This document shows positions 42,973 through 52,363 of a stretch of DNA of 64,000 nucleotides, one piece after another. A model generated the notes under the pieces. The model saw nothing but the letters and a program-made list of their open reading frames with translations. It searched no databases and had not been told where the DNA came from. This DNA comes from Geodermatophilus sp. YIM 151500 (GTDB lineage Bacteria; Actinomycetota; Actinomycetes; Mycobacteriales; Geodermatophilaceae), in assembly GCF_025716945.1 (NCBI RefSeq), contig NZ_JAOVZT010000009.1, positions 116,140-180,139 on the forward strand, read 5' to 3'. Made by a program: the position numbers and the translations under genes. Each line of letters begins with the position of its first letter. Position 1 is the first letter of the stretch.

Positions 42973-44814
42973 GTGGCGAGCAGCGCGGACGTCGTCGTGG
43001 TCGGGGCAGGCTCCGCCGGGGCGGTGATCGCCGCGCGGCTGTCGGAGGACCCGAGCGTCCGCGTTGCGCTGATCGAGGCGGGAGGCCGCCCGCCCGCAGC
43101 CGAACTGATGCCGGCCGCCTGCCCCGTCCTGCAAGCGGACCCCGAGACCGACTGGATGCTCAGCGCCGACGCCGGGGGCTGCGGGAAGGGGCTGCGCGAC
43201 GGCCGGATGATGGTGCCGCGCGGCAAGATGCTCGGCGGCTCGTCGGGCATCAACTACCTGGCCTACGTGCGCGGACACCCCGGCGACTTCGACGCCTGGT
43301 CCGCCGGAGGTGCCGACGGCTGGAGTTACGCCGAGGTCCTGCCCTACTTCAGGAAGAGCGAGGGCCTGGTGCCGAGCGACGCCATCCCGCTCGACCTGCC
43401 CGCCCACGGCACCGAGGGACCGCTCGGCGTGTCGGTGCGCAGCCCGGTGCTGCCGGGCGCCCAGGCGTTCGTCGACGCCGCGGTGGCCACCGGCATCCCG
43501 CTCCGTGACTACAACGGCCGCGACCGGGGTGGCCCGGCCGGTGTCGTCTCGCTGTTCCAGACGACCACCAGGCGGGGCAAGCGCTCCAGCACCTACCACG
43601 CGTTCCTCGAGGGCGAGGTGGAGCAGCGGCCGAACCTGACGGTGGTACCGCACGCCCAGGCCACCCGGGTGCTCGTTGCGGGCGAGCCGGGCGCACTCCG
43701 GGCGACCGGCGTCGAGTACGTCACCTCCGACGGCGCCACCGAAGTGATCGAAGCCGGCCGCGAGGTGATCCTCAGCGCCGGCGCGGTGGGATCACCGCAG
43801 CTGCTCCTGCTGTCGGGTGTCGGGCCGCGCGAGCAGCTGGAGTCGCTCGGCATCGAGTGCCTGGTCGACGCCCCCGACGTCGGCCGTCACCTCAAGGACC
43901 ACCTGCACCTGGGCCTGATGTTCCCGGCGCCGGGGCTGGGGATCTCGATGGCCAGCATGGGTGTGGCCATGGGGCCGGACGCCCTGCGGGCGCCGGCCGG
44001 CCCGCTGCCGGCCGACCCGGCCGACGACGCGTCGCTGCCACCGGAGCTGCAGGCGCTCAAGACCGAGGCCGAGCGCCAGCTCGCCGAGTGGTTCACGACC
44101 GGCAACGGATTGGTGTCCTCGTCGCTCTACGACGCGAGCGCCTGGTTCTCGACCGGACTCGGTGACGAGCACACCCATGACGCGCAGATCGCGATCTTCG
44201 TCTGCGGCTACGACGTGGACATCTGGAACTCCTGCCTGCACGTCGAGGCGGCGGAGTACTTCGACGACCCGGCCGTCGACCTGTCGCCGACGGCCGAGAA
44301 CGTCCTCGTGCTCGCGAACCCGGTGCAGCCGCACAGCGAGGGCGAGATCCGCCTGACCAGCGCCGATCCGCTGGCGGCGCCCGACATCCGGATGAACTAC
44401 CTCGCCGACCCGCACGACATGGCCGTGATGATCGCGGTGGTGCGCCGGGCTCTCGAGATCGTGACCGAGATGGGGCGCACGCACGACATCGGCGACCTCA
44501 TGGTGCCGCGGCGGCTGGCCGAGAAGCACGGCTACACGCGCGGCGACGTGCCGAGCGACGAGCTGATCGTCGACCTGGCGCGGCACTACGCGTTCACCGT
44601 GTACCACCTCACGAGCACCTGCCGGATCGGGTCGGTCGTCGACCCGCGGCTGCGCGTCCTCGGCGTCGACGGGCTCCGGGTCGCCGACGCGAGCGTCATG
44701 CCGAACGTGGTCAGCGGCAACACCAATGCCGCCACGATCATGATCGGTGAGAGGGCGGCCGAACTGGTGGCGGCGGCCCATGGCATCCGACTGGCGGAGT
44801 TCGTCGGCGCGTGA
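42973..44814 (+). CDS. GMC-family FAD oxidoreductase
   Basis: A 613-residue flavoenzyme of the glucose-methanol-choline family. The dinucleotide motif is VVVGAGSAGAVIAARLSE (residues 8-25) with E35 in LIEAGG. GMC signature 1 is PRGKMLGGSSGINYLAYVRG; signature 2 includes GAVGSPQLLLLSGVGPRE. The C-terminal active-site His lies in YHLTSTCRIG and the partner Asn in SGNTNAATIMIGE. It oxidises an alcohol, with oxygen or a quinone as acceptor; the substrate is unknown. GTG at 42973 starts the usual N terminus. Confidence 0.92.
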   Translation: MASSADVVVVGAGSAGAVIAARLSEDPSVRVALIEAGGRPPAAELMPAACPVLQADPETDWMLSADAGGCGKGLRDGRMMVPRGKMLGGSSGINYLAYVRGHPGDFDAWSAGGADGWSYAEVLPYFRKSEGLVPSDAIPLDLPAHGTEGPLGVSVRSPVLPGAQAFVDAAVATGIPLRDYNGRDRGGPAGVVSLFQTTTRRGKRSSTYHAFLEGEVEQRPNLTVVPHAQATRVLVAGEPGALRATGVEYVTSDGATEVIEAGREVILSAGAVGSPQLLLLSGVGPREQLESLGIECLVDAPDVGRHLKDHLHLGLMFPAPGLGISMASMGVAMGPDALRAPAGPLPADPADDASLPPELQALKTEAERQLAEWFTTGNGLVSSSLYDASAWFSTGLGDEHTHDAQIAIFVCGYDVDIWNSCLHVEAAEYFDDPAVDLSPTAENVLVLANPVQPHSEGEIRLTSADPLAAPDIRMNYLADPHDMAVMIAVVRRALEIVTEMGRTHDIGDLMVPRRLAEKHGYTRGDVPSDELIVDLARHYAFTVYHLTSTCRIGSVVDPRLRVLGVDGLRVADASVMPNVVSGNTNAATIMIGERAAELVAAAHGIRLAEFVGA

Positions 44815-44845
44815 GGATGCGCCAGGTGGCGTGCCCGTGCCCTGC

Positions 44846-45904
44846 TCACCGTCGGCCCGAGCGCCAGTTGTCGAGGACGACGTCCACGTCCCCGCGCACC
44901 CGCGCACGTGCCTCCTCGCGCGGCACGCCGGCCATGAGCAGGGCGTCGTAGTCGGTGTCACGGTGGCGGACCGAGGCCACGACTGCCAGCTCGACCGCGT
45001 GCTCGTCGAGGCGCTGGCCGGCCGCGGTTCGGCCGATCCGACCGCTGCCCCGCGCCGCGGTGTGGGCGGCGATCGCGGCGCCGCGCTCCGGCGGGCACCC
45101 GGGGAACAGGCGCCCGATCTCCGCGGTCAGCCGCTCGACGAGCTGGACGTCGGCGTCACGCCGCCGCTCCGCATCCCGGGCGCGGCGGCGGTTGCGTGCC
45201 TCCGCGTCGGCCGAGGACGACGCCTCGGCCGCCAGGAGTGCCTCCTCCTCGACGAGGATCCCCTGGCGCTCGTAGCGCCGGCGGGAGCGACTGAAGCGCA
45301 CCACGACCGCCGCCAGGCGGCTGACCTTCTTCGCCCTCCTGGTCAGGGTGGCGTCACCGGCGGGCAGGTAGCTCAGATGGTCGAGGTCGGCGCAGACCAG
45401 GCACAGCGGCGCGTCGTCCTCCATCAGCAGCAGGTCCCCGGTGCCGCCGCATCTCGCGCACGTCCAGTCCGCCAGCGGTGAGACGACGACGAGGTCCGGC
45501 GCTCGACTGCTCCGCTCGACGAGGCGGGCGCGCTCGGCCTCGGACAGTGCCGGGGAGATCCAGTGCGTGCGGTACGCCACCTCGGTGGACGGATCGCCGC
45601 CGGCGGTGAACTGCAGGCTCCTGTGATCGTGGGTCCGGGCGACGTAGGCGGCTTCGCTCGGTTGCAGCCCCTCCTCGCGGGCCCAGCGTTGCAATGCCAG
45701 CATCACCGTCGAGACCTTGCCCGAGCCGGCCTGCACCACCAGCTCGAGGTAGGGCACCCGCCCCTGCCGCCAGCGGTCACGGTGCACCGGCTGCAGCCAA
45801 CCCATGCCCACGAGCACCTCGACCGTCGATACGTGCCCCTGCTCCTGCAACGCGACCTCGGCCGCCCGGGCGACCCGCTGCTCGATCGATGAACTGCTCC
45901 CCAC
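44846..45904 (-). CDS. DUF2293-containing protein with a zinc ribbon
   Basis: A 352-residue protein. The C-terminal DUF2293 domain is clear: LFPGCPPERGAAIAAHTAAR, then GRIGRTAAGQRLDEHAVELA, VASVRHRDTDYDALLMAGVP. A CxxC...CxxC pair (TCARCGGTGDLLLM, PLCLVCADLDHL) forms a zinc ribbon mid-protein. The N terminus looks helical and winged-helix-like. Function unknown; these proteins may bind nucleic acid. Convergent with the GMC gene, 31 bp apart. Confidence 0.85.
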   Translation of the reverse strand: MGSSSSIEQRVARAAEVALQEQGHVSTVEVLVGMGWLQPVHRDRWRQGRVPYLELVVQAGSGKVSTVMLALQRWAREEGLQPSEAAYVARTHDHRSLQFTAGGDPSTEVAYRTHWISPALSEAERARLVERSSRAPDLVVVSPLADWTCARCGGTGDLLLMEDDAPLCLVCADLDHLSYLPAGDATLTRRAKKVSRLAAVVVRFSRSRRRYERQGILVEEEALLAAEASSSADAEARNRRRARDAERRRDADVQLVERLTAEIGRLFPGCPPERGAAIAAHTAARGSGRIGRTAAGQRLDEHAVELAVVASVRHRDTDYDALLMAGVPREEARARVRGDVDVVLDNWRSGRR

Positions 45905-45999
45905 GACGGGGTTCTACCGGGCCCGGCGGCCCGGCGATACGCCTGACCCGTTGAGGATCCGGTCGGGCGGCACCGGCGTCGCGGGGGGCGGCTGGGTCC

Positions 46000-46146
46000 G
46001 CGCGGCACCAGGTCGCGTACGTCGCAGCTCACGAGTTCGCCCACCGGATGCCCGAGCCGGCAGACGCAGGCAGCGTCGTGGACCGAGAGGCCATGCTCCG
46101 CGGCGAGCGCTGCCGCGTCCGCGAGGAGTGCGGTGTCGGCGCGGGC
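46000..46146 (-). pseudogene. PIN-domain toxin remnant
   Basis: A stretch of about 48 codons reads ADTALLADAAALAAEHGLSV, HDAACVCRLGHPVGELVSCD, VRDLV, resembling the C-terminal half of VapC-type PIN domains (helix, HGLSxxDA, then xSxDxDL). The first acidic residue region, a start codon in context and an antitoxin are missing. The rest of the 45905-46415 gap has no gene. Confidence 0.4.
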
Positions 46147-46415
46147 GAGTCCACCGTCGTGATTCCAAGCACCCGGCATTGCTGAGATCCACTTCCGGCC
46201 GTTGCTGGCGGTGCCCTTTCTTGTCGTCGACAGGAAGTGGGTTGATTTCATGAATCGAGGTTTCCGCCTGGCCGGGTCACTCGAGGGGGCGAGAGCCGGT
46301 CCGGGGCGTCGACGGCGCCGATGCCGGCCGGACCCTACTCGGTCGGGTGAGAGATCACCCTTCCTCGGGGTGAATGGCTACGTGTCATCGCGCGGTGCAA
46401 TTTATCGTCCGGCGC

Positions 46416-47561
46416 ATGACTCGAGGCTCAAGACTGCGCCGGACCGGGCTGGCCGCAGCCGTGTCCGTCCTCATCACTGCCTGCGGGGCGCCCGATGAGT
46501 CGCACTCTCCCTCCTCGAGTTCCCCGGTGACCGTCTCCGGCGCCTCCCAGCACACCGATTCACGTGACTTCTGCACCGGGGTGCAGGCGCTCATCACGCG
46601 ATTCGACAGCGCGTCGACGTCGGTCGACCCGGATTTCCGCGAGAATGTTTTTCGGCAGGTGGCCGCCGAGACCCGGGACATCGAGCCTCCCGCGGAGATC
46701 GCCCCGGATTGGTCGGTCCTCACCGAGGAACTGGACGAGCTCTCGCAGACCTGGGCCTCCATCAATTCCCGGGACCCGTCGCAGGCGGCAGCCGCTGAGC
46801 AGCTCACGGACGGGATCACCGCCGCGTTCATCCGGATGAAGTCTCATCTGCTGGAGCATTGCGGTGTCGATTCCAGCGCGCCCGGCCGCCGTCTGGTCTT
46901 CACGGGTGACTTCGAGACCGGCAACTTCGGCCAGTGGTCCCAGTGCCAGCACCGTGTGTTCAGCGGGTTGTGCAAGGACATGCCGGCGGATTTCTACGGC
47001 ATGCAGATCGTCGACAGCGGCGCCCGTCAGGGGCAGTACGCCGCGCGCTTCGAGCTCCGCGAGGGGGACAACCCGTCGTGGGGCGGTGGCGAGCGCACCG
47101 AGGTGGCCCGGTACAAGGACGGCACCGTCCGTGAGGGCGAGGAGCGCTGGTACGAGTTCAGCCTGATGTTCGACCCGTCGTTCCCCGTCGAGAACGACAA
47201 CTACTTCATGGTCATGCAGTGGCACGGGGCGAACGACCTGCCGCCGCCGATGGGGATCGAGGTCATCGGCGACGGGCAGCTGGTCCTGAGCAGCCACTTC
47301 CCCCCGGGCCCGTCCATGGTGATCGGGGACATCGCACGTGGCCAATGGGTCGACTACGTGGTCCGCGCCAAGTTCAGCCCGGACGAGGCAGTGGGCTGGG
47401 TCGAGGTGTACCGCAACGGCGTCCTCACCGTCCCCCGGCACCCCCGGGCGACCATGAACAGCAAGTACGACTACCTCAAGATGGGTCTCTACCGCGACGG
47501 CAAGGGCCCGAAGCCGACGGCAGTGATGTTGGCCGACCGCTTCCGCATCACCGCCCCCTGA
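46416..47561 (+). CDS. secreted lipoprotein with a polysaccharide lyase-like domain
   Basis: A 381-residue lipoprotein. The signal and lipobox (SVLITACG) are followed by a Ser-rich linker and a helical domain of about 100 residues with two Cys. From residue 145 a jelly-roll domain begins, FTGDFETGNFGQWSQCQHRV, then RQGQYAARFELREGDNPSWG, GGERTEV and EERWYEFSLMFDPSFP, which resembles heparin lyase I-like polysaccharide lyases (for example glucuronan lyase). It probably cuts or binds an acidic polysaccharide at the cell surface. ATG at 46416 was preferred to the upstream ATG at 46374. Confidence 0.8.
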   Translation: MTRGSRLRRTGLAAAVSVLITACGAPDESHSPSSSSPVTVSGASQHTDSRDFCTGVQALITRFDSASTSVDPDFRENVFRQVAAETRDIEPPAEIAPDWSVLTEELDELSQTWASINSRDPSQAAAAEQLTDGITAAFIRMKSHLLEHCGVDSSAPGRRLVFTGDFETGNFGQWSQCQHRVFSGLCKDMPADFYGMQIVDSGARQGQYAARFELREGDNPSWGGGERTEVARYKDGTVREGEERWYEFSLMFDPSFPVENDNYFMVMQWHGANDLPPPMGIEVIGDGQLVLSSHFPPGPSMVIGDIARGQWVDYVVRAKFSPDEAVGWVEVYRNGVLTVPRHPRATMNSKYDYLKMGLYRDGKGPKPTAVMLADRFRITAP

Positions 47562-47604
47562 GCCCTTCCGCAAGCTCCTCCGTCACCACGGCCCTCCCAC
47601 GCGA

Positions 47605-48156
47605 TCACGGGGCCGCGGTGCCGGCGGGAGTCACCACGAGCCAGGTGCCGCCGAAGTCCCGGACGTCGTGGCAGAGCACCTGCCCCGGGCCCTCGTGGGC
47701 GTAGTAGTAGAGCGGATGCCCGGCATAGGTCACCTGCAGCGAGCCGTCGTCCCGCGGCGTGGTGCCGAGCAGCTCCGGCCGTGCCTCGCCGGTCGCCTGC
47801 GGGGGCCCGGTCGTGAGCACGGGAGGCCAGGCGGCGGCGCACTCGCCGTAGCACGCCGGGGTGCTCGTCGTCTCGCTGTCGAACAGGTAGATGGCCTGCT
47901 GCGCGTCGTCGAAGAGCATGACCCCGAACTCGCTGCCGGCCGTGGTGATGGTCCGGCCGGGCTCGGTCGGCTCACTCGGCTCGCTCGGGGGAGTGGTCGA
48001 CGCCGGGGAGGGTGACTCCGACGCGACCGCCGGCGTGGACGGGGCCGAGGTCGCCGGTTCCGCGGTTCCTGTCGGTTCCCCGCCGCAGCTCGCGAGCACC
48101 ACGCCGCCCAGGACGAGGAGGACGGCGGACCGCGGGGCTCCCGCTCGGCTGCGCAC
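47605..48156 (-). CDS. COG4315-type lipoprotein
   Basis: A 183-residue lipoprotein. Lipobox VVLASCGG, then a Ser/Thr/Pro/Glu linker, then two copies of the secreted repeat: GSEFGVMLFDDAQQAIYLFD...ACYGECAAAWPP and a second with QVTYAGHPLYYYAHEGPGQV. The ACxxxCxxxWPP motif is family-typical. Such proteins are often found beside electron-transfer or metal genes; the function is unknown. GTG at 48156 has a GGGAGGGTCA site. Confidence 0.88.
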   Translation of the reverse strand: MRSRAGAPRSAVLLVLGGVVLASCGGEPTGTAEPATSAPSTPAVASESPSPASTTPPSEPSEPTEPGRTITTAGSEFGVMLFDDAQQAIYLFDSETTSTPACYGECAAAWPPVLTTGPPQATGEARPELLGTTPRDDGSLQVTYAGHPLYYYAHEGPGQVLCHDVRDFGGTWLVVTPAGTAAP

Positions 48157-48265
48157 GGCTGACCCTCCCGTCGACGCACTCGACGTACGGCCATGGTCAT
48201 CCGCCTGGCGGCGCTGTCAACGGCTGGTCCCGCGGCGTCGTCCGGAGTCTCGGCGTCGATGACCG

Positions 48266-49375
48266 TCAGCGCGGGATCGTGATCCGTGCGGTCACGCCGA
48301 AGTGGTCCGACGCCCACAGCGGCGCCGGCGCCGCCCGGAACGGCTCGGTGCCGGTGCGTTCCACGCCGGCGGCCGGCCAGTCCTCGGAGGTGAGCACCAG
48401 GTCGATCCGGACCTCCGCCCGCCCGGCCGGGTCGTCGAGGAGCTCGGCCTGGCAGCACGTCGGCCCTGCGTCGGACGGTCGGGCCGACGTCCACGCGTCG
48501 TGGAGCACCCGGGTGAGGTTGTCGTACGTGTCCGTGGTCGAGCCGTCGGCGGCCGAGTTGAAGTCGCCCAGCGCGATCACGGGGTGGGGGCTCGCGGCGA
48601 TGAGCGCCAGGACCTCGTCGCCCTGCTCCTCCTGGACGGGCCCCGCGTCCGGGCCGCCGATCTCGAGGTGCGTGTTGACGATCCGCACCGTCGTCCGGGC
48701 GTCGGGCCGGTAGTCGATCGAGGTCCAGCCGCGCGTCGGGCGGATCGGGCCGGGCCAGGACGGCAGGACGCGCTGCGCGGCGTAGTGGTCGTGCCGCGGA
48801 TTGCTGGCCTTCTCCACCTGGTCGGCGCGCACCAGGATCACGTCGCGGTCGGTGACCCGCAGGTCGACGAGGTCACCGCCGGCGCCGCGCCGGGCGGTCT
48901 CGGTGTCCTCGTTCGTCGATGTGGCCACGGCGGTGTACGGGGTCCCGCGTTCGCTCAACTCGCGCTGGAGGACGGCGAGCAGGTCGAGCACCACGCGGGT
49001 GGCGTTCGGACCGGGGTGCGTGCGGAGGTCGCTGGGCGACTGGTCGCGCCACAGCGTGACTTCCTGCAGGCCGACGACGTCCGGACGGGCGCGCGCGATC
49101 TCGTCGGCCAGCGCGCCCGCCCTGGTCGGGAAGTCGTTGGCCAGCACGGTGGACCACTCGCGGCTCGTCGCTGCCACGAGCTCCGGCAGCGACGAGACCC
49201 CGATGGTGTCGTCCAGGCGGGCGCCCACGTACAGGTTCCGGGTCATCACCGTGATCTGCGGGCTGCCGGCTCCGTCCGCCTCGCCGCCGCACGACGGGAC
49301 CACCGTGGCGAGGACCGCGACGACGACGGCCGGCAGCAACCGGCGCAGCGGCGAGCGTGCGAGCTGGTGGTTCAG
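48266..49375 (-). CDS. endonuclease/exonuclease/phosphatase-family lipoprotein
   Basis: A 369-residue secreted EEP-fold protein. The metal-binding and catalytic motifs are visible: ITVMTRNLYVG, GLQEVTLW (Glu), VRIVNTHLEIG, VIALGDFNSAADGS (Asp/Asn) and ASDHFGVTARI (terminal Asp-His). The signal ends VVPSCGG. A CTG at 49375 with AGGAGG five bases upstream gives a proper basic signal n-region (LNHQLARSPLRRLL); the TTG at 49339 has neither. So a rare CTG start is chosen. It may be a secreted DNase, sphingomyelinase or phosphodiesterase. Confidence 0.85.
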   Translation of the reverse strand: MNHQLARSPLRRLLPAVVVAVLATVVPSCGGEADGAGSPQITVMTRNLYVGARLDDTIGVSSLPELVAATSREWSTVLANDFPTRAGALADEIARARPDVVGLQEVTLWRDQSPSDLRTHPGPNATRVVLDLLAVLQRELSERGTPYTAVATSTNEDTETARRGAGGDLVDLRVTDRDVILVRADQVEKASNPRHDHYAAQRVLPSWPGPIRPTRGWTSIDYRPDARTTVRIVNTHLEIGGPDAGPVQEEQGDEVLALIAASPHPVIALGDFNSAADGSTTDTYDNLTRVLHDAWTSARPSDAGPTCCQAELLDDPAGRAEVRIDLVLTSEDWPAAGVERTGTEPFRAAPAPLWASDHFGVTARITIPR

Positions 49376-49530
49376 GTCGGCCTCCTGGTCGCTCCCGCCT
49401 GCGCTCCATCATGGGCGCGTCCGACGTCTGTGGTGGGGCGGCGCTGACTGCCGGCCCTCCCGTGGCCTTCGGTCCCTGTGCGCCGTCGCCCGGGTGCGGC
49501 ATGATCCGCCGCATCGGAGGTGGCACGGTC

Positions 49531-50031
49531 GTGAGTGAGGTGGAGGACTTCCTGGCCTCGACGATGCCGCGCCAGGTCGAGGCCGAGATCGCGATCCACA
49601 ACGGGGACCCGGGCCCGAGATCGCAGCTGTGGTCGCACCGGGAACCGGTGACCCTCTTCGGCTCCCAGGTGTCGAGCAACGGGTGGGACGAGGTCCGGGA
49701 CACCTTCCACCGGCTGGCGTCCCGCTTTGCCAATTGCGCGTCGTACGAGGTGGAGCTGATCGCTGCCGGGGCGAGCGGCGACCTCGCCTACACGGTCGCC
49801 TACGAGCACACGACGGCGTCCGTGGAGGGCCGACCGGCCGCGCCCTACACGCTGCGGGTCACGCACGTCTACCGCCGCGAGGACGGCGAATGGCGGATCG
49901 TGCACCGCCACGGTGACCAGCTGCCCGACCACGGCGACCGGCCGGAGCTCCCCGAGGAGGACCCGGAACGGCGAGCGGGCGCACCCCCGGGCGCGGGAGC
50001 TCCCCGGCGGGCGTGGGCGTGGGCTGGGTGA
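49531..50031 (+). CDS. NTF2-like (SnoaL/DUF4440) protein
   Basis: A 166-residue protein with a cone-shaped NTF2 fold: a helical start (VSEVEDFLASTMPRQVEAEI), then beta strands with VTLFGSQVSSNGWDEVRDTF, YEVELIAAGASGDLAYTVAY and LRVTHVYRREDGEWRIVHRH. DUF4440 proteins hydrolyse or bind small molecules or act as antitoxin-like folds. GTG 49531 has GGAGGTG; the ATG at 49501 in the same frame is possible. The last 30 residues are Pro/Arg-rich. Function unknown. Confidence 0.82.
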   Translation: MSEVEDFLASTMPRQVEAEIAIHNGDPGPRSQLWSHREPVTLFGSQVSSNGWDEVRDTFHRLASRFANCASYEVELIAAGASGDLAYTVAYEHTTASVEGRPAAPYTLRVTHVYRREDGEWRIVHRHGDQLPDHGDRPELPEEDPERRAGAPPGAGAPRRAWAWAG

Positions 50032-50032
50032 G

Positions 50033-50794
50033 TCAGCGGGCCGCGGCGACCACGTCGGCCTCCTGGTCGGCGTTCCACGCGCGCTTGACCTGGCGCCAGG
50101 ACTCGTCGGTCATGTGCCGCCGCCAGTAGCCGGACACCGACAGCGCCGAGCGATCCATCCCGCGCTCGCCGAGCAGGTGCCGGCGCACGGCGCGCACCTC
50201 GCCGGCCTCGCCGTGCACGAACGCCGAGACCGAGCCCCGCGGAAAGGCCAGCTGGCGGACGGCGTCCAGCAGCAGCGCCTCCGGGTCGGTCGCGCCGCGG
50301 CGGTGCAGCCAGACGAGGTCGAGCGCTCCGGGCGTCTCCAGCGGTACCTCGCAGTCCGGTCCGTCGCAGACCAGGCGGACGACGGTCAGCGCGCCGGGCG
50401 GCACCTGCTCGAGGGAGGCGGCGATGGCCGGCAGCGCCGACTCGTCACCCACCATCAGGTGCCAGTCGGCGTCCGGGTCCGGGCGGAAGGCCCCGCCGGG
50501 TCCGGCGACACCGACGAGGTCACCGGCGCACGCCCGGGCCGCCCACGGGCCCGCGACGCCGTCCGAGCCGTGCACGACGAAGTCGACGGTCAGCCGGCAG
50601 CTGCCGGCGTCCCACCGCCGCACGCTGTACCGCCGGGGGATCGGGCCGTCCCGGCCGGGGAAGGTCAGCTTGACGTAGGCGTCGGTGTGCTCCGGCCCGG
50701 CGAAGCCGGTCAGCCCCTCGCCGCCCAGCACGACGCGCACCATGTGCGGCGTCAGCCACTCGGTCCGCTCGACCCGGCCCACCATCTCCGCCAC
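50033..50794 (-). CDS. siderophore-interacting protein (flavin-containing ferric reductase)
   Basis: A 253-residue FAD/NAD(P)H ferric-siderophore reductase. The FAD-binding motif is RRYSVRRWDAG (RxYSxR) near residue 55, then DFVVHGSDGVAGPWAARACA. The NADPH-binding half includes VGDESALPAIAASLEQVP and the characteristic SGYWRRHMTDESW at the C terminus. It releases iron from imported siderophores. GTG at 50794 has GGGAGAG. A DtxR/IdeR-type iron box lies 54 bp upstream, so it is induced by iron starvation. Confidence 0.93.
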   Translation of the reverse strand: MAEMVGRVERTEWLTPHMVRVVLGGEGLTGFAGPEHTDAYVKLTFPGRDGPIPRRYSVRRWDAGSCRLTVDFVVHGSDGVAGPWAARACAGDLVGVAGPGGAFRPDPDADWHLMVGDESALPAIAASLEQVPPGALTVVRLVCDGPDCEVPLETPGALDLVWLHRRGATDPEALLLDAVRQLAFPRGSVSAFVHGEAGEVRAVRRHLLGERGMDRSALSVSGYWRRHMTDESWRQVKRAWNADQEADVVAAAR

Positions 50795-50847
50795 GCGCGC
50801 TCTCCCATCGGTCCTGGAGCGGCGTCGTGCGCGACTACACCGCTCTG

Positions 50848-50866
50848 CGAGGTGAGCCTAACCTTA
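50848..50866. promoter_or_regulatory. DtxR/IdeR iron box of the siderophore-interacting protein gene
   Basis: CGAGGTGAGCCTAACCTTA (reverse complement TAAGGTTAGGCTCACCTCG) matches the consensus TTAGGTTAGGCTAACCTAA at 15 or 16 of 19 positions. It lies in the 167-bp gap upstream of the gene. Confidence 0.8.
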
Positions 50867-50961
50867 TTCGTCGACGTGTCGGCGGCCGGCGCTCATGGGA
50901 ACCGGCCGAAGGAGACCGGCTACGCCGACGCGGTCCCCGCTCCCGGACTGTGGCCGTCGAG

Positions 50962-51612
50962 TCAGCCGTGCACCGCGTCGTGGAAGGCGACCTCGGCGCG
51001 GAGCACTGAGCCGAACCAGCGATCGAGGTCCTCGTCGCGGACGTCGGCCGGATCCACGGCGTCGACGTCGTCGCGCAGCGCCGCCACCTGGGCGAGGAAG
51101 GCGTGCCCCGTGTGCAGGTCGATCCACGCCTGCAGGTCCGGGTGCCGCCGCGAGGCGACGTCCGGAGGAACCCCGGCTGCGGTGGTGCACCAGCGGGCGT
51201 ACATCGTCTCCGCGGCCAGCATCCCGGTCACCGCCGCCGGCCGGCCACCGGTGGCGACCTGCGCCAGCACGACGTCGGAGAGGACCGTGGCGCGTTCGGC
51301 GGTGCGGGCGGCGTCCTCGTCCGCCAGCGGCCAACGGTCTCGCAGGCCGGCGAAGTACTCGCGCTGGTCGGTGACCAGGTTGTCGAGCGACGCGGCGTGC
51401 GGCAGCAGGCTCGCCCAGGTGGGTGACTCCCAGACCACCCGGCCCAGCACCCGCGCGGCGGTCAGCACGAAGGCTTCCTCGACGAGCAGGTAGCGGGCGA
51501 AGTCGCCGTCCGAGAGCGTGCCGTCGGTGGCCTCGCGGACGAACCGGCAGCTGCACGCCTCGTCCAGGACGGCGCCCTGGCGGGCGACCAGCGCGGCCGC
51601 GCGACCGGTCAC
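50962..51612 (-). CDS. TenA-family protein
   Basis: A 216-residue all-helical protein of the TenA/heme-oxygenase-like fold. It shows the start CSCRFVREATDGTLSDGDFA, RYLLVEEAFVLTAARVLG and ETMYARWCTTAAG. TenA enzymes (thiaminase II) salvage thiamine pyrimidine or cleave related compounds, and some act on other amines. GTG 51612 overlaps the amidotransferase-like stop (GTGA), so it is the last gene of a long catabolic operon. Whether it makes a thiamine-related product here is unknown. Confidence 0.82.
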   Translation of the reverse strand: MTGRAAALVARQGAVLDEACSCRFVREATDGTLSDGDFARYLLVEEAFVLTAARVLGRVVWESPTWASLLPHAASLDNLVTDQREYFAGLRDRWPLADEDAARTAERATVLSDVVLAQVATGGRPAAVTGMLAAETMYARWCTTAAGVPPDVASRRHPDLQAWIDLHTGHAFLAQVAALRDDVDAVDPADVRDEDLDRWFGSVLRAEVAFHDAVHG

Positions 51613-52358
51613 GCCCGGACCAGCCAGCGGACCATCCCGTCGAAGAGCTGGGCGTAGCCGGGCCACTCCTCGCAGAAGGCCGGCGGGGCCCAGTGCGGGG
51701 AGCAGTCGGAGGTGAACGCCGCCGTCCGGCCGCGGCCGTGCTCGCCCACGGCGATCAGCGGGTCCTCCCCGACGCGCGCCAGGACCCGGGCACCCTCACG
51801 GGGCACCACCCGGTTGTAGCCCAGCAGCAGGGGCCATTCACCCTCGGTGCCGCCGAGTGCGGGATGGTCGGCCTCGACGACGGCCGGGCGGACGCCGGCC
51901 GGGCACTCGACCCGGTCGTCCTCGGTGAGCATCCCGACCGGCAGGATCTCGGCGATCGCCGTCTGCCGGAACGCGGCGCGGGCCTGGAAGCCGCTGAAGG
52001 ACAGATAGCCGCCGATCATCAGCAGCGCACCGCCGGCGGTCACCCAGTCGGCCAGCGCACGCAGGCGGTCCTGGCCGGGCACCGAGTGCTCGAAGACGCC
52101 GGGTGCCAGTTGGATGGAGTTGGCCCCGATGTCGGAGAGCACCACGAGGTCGTAGGCCGCGAGGGCCTCGGCGTCCCCGGGGAACTGCGTGGGCACCAGG
52201 TGGGCCGGCAGGTGCACGACCTCGTGCCCGCGGCCGGTCAGCGCGTCCCGCAGCGGGCCGACGCCCTCCACGTAGGAGTGGACGCTGAACTCGTCGACGC
52301 CCTTCACGTGCGTGGACGTGGTCATCCAGCTCTCGCCGGCGATCAGGATCCGGGCCAT
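51609..52358 (-). CDS. glutamine amidotransferase-like protein (DUF1355)
   Basis: A 249-residue protein of the class I amidotransferase-like fold. It starts MARILIAGESWMTTSTHVKG, with AYDLVVLSDIGANSIQLAPG and ADWVTAGGALLMIGGYLSFS (the nucleophile-elbow region, where Gly-Gly-Tyr replaces Gly-Cys, so it may not be a true amidotransferase). FTSDCSPHWAPPAF follows. Such proteins recur beside ribose-like ABC transporters and phosphotriesterases in proteobacteria and actinobacteria. It lies 5 bp after the phosphotriesterase gene. Confidence 0.78.
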   Translation of the reverse strand: MARILIAGESWMTTSTHVKGVDEFSVHSYVEGVGPLRDALTGRGHEVVHLPAHLVPTQFPGDAEALAAYDLVVLSDIGANSIQLAPGVFEHSVPGQDRLRALADWVTAGGALLMIGGYLSFSGFQARAAFRQTAIAEILPVGMLTEDDRVECPAGVRPAVVEADHPALGGTEGEWPLLLGYNRVVPREGARVLARVGEDPLIAVGEHGRGRTAAFTSDCSPHWAPPAFCEEWPGYAQLFDGMVRWLVRA

Positions 52359-52363
52359 CGGGG

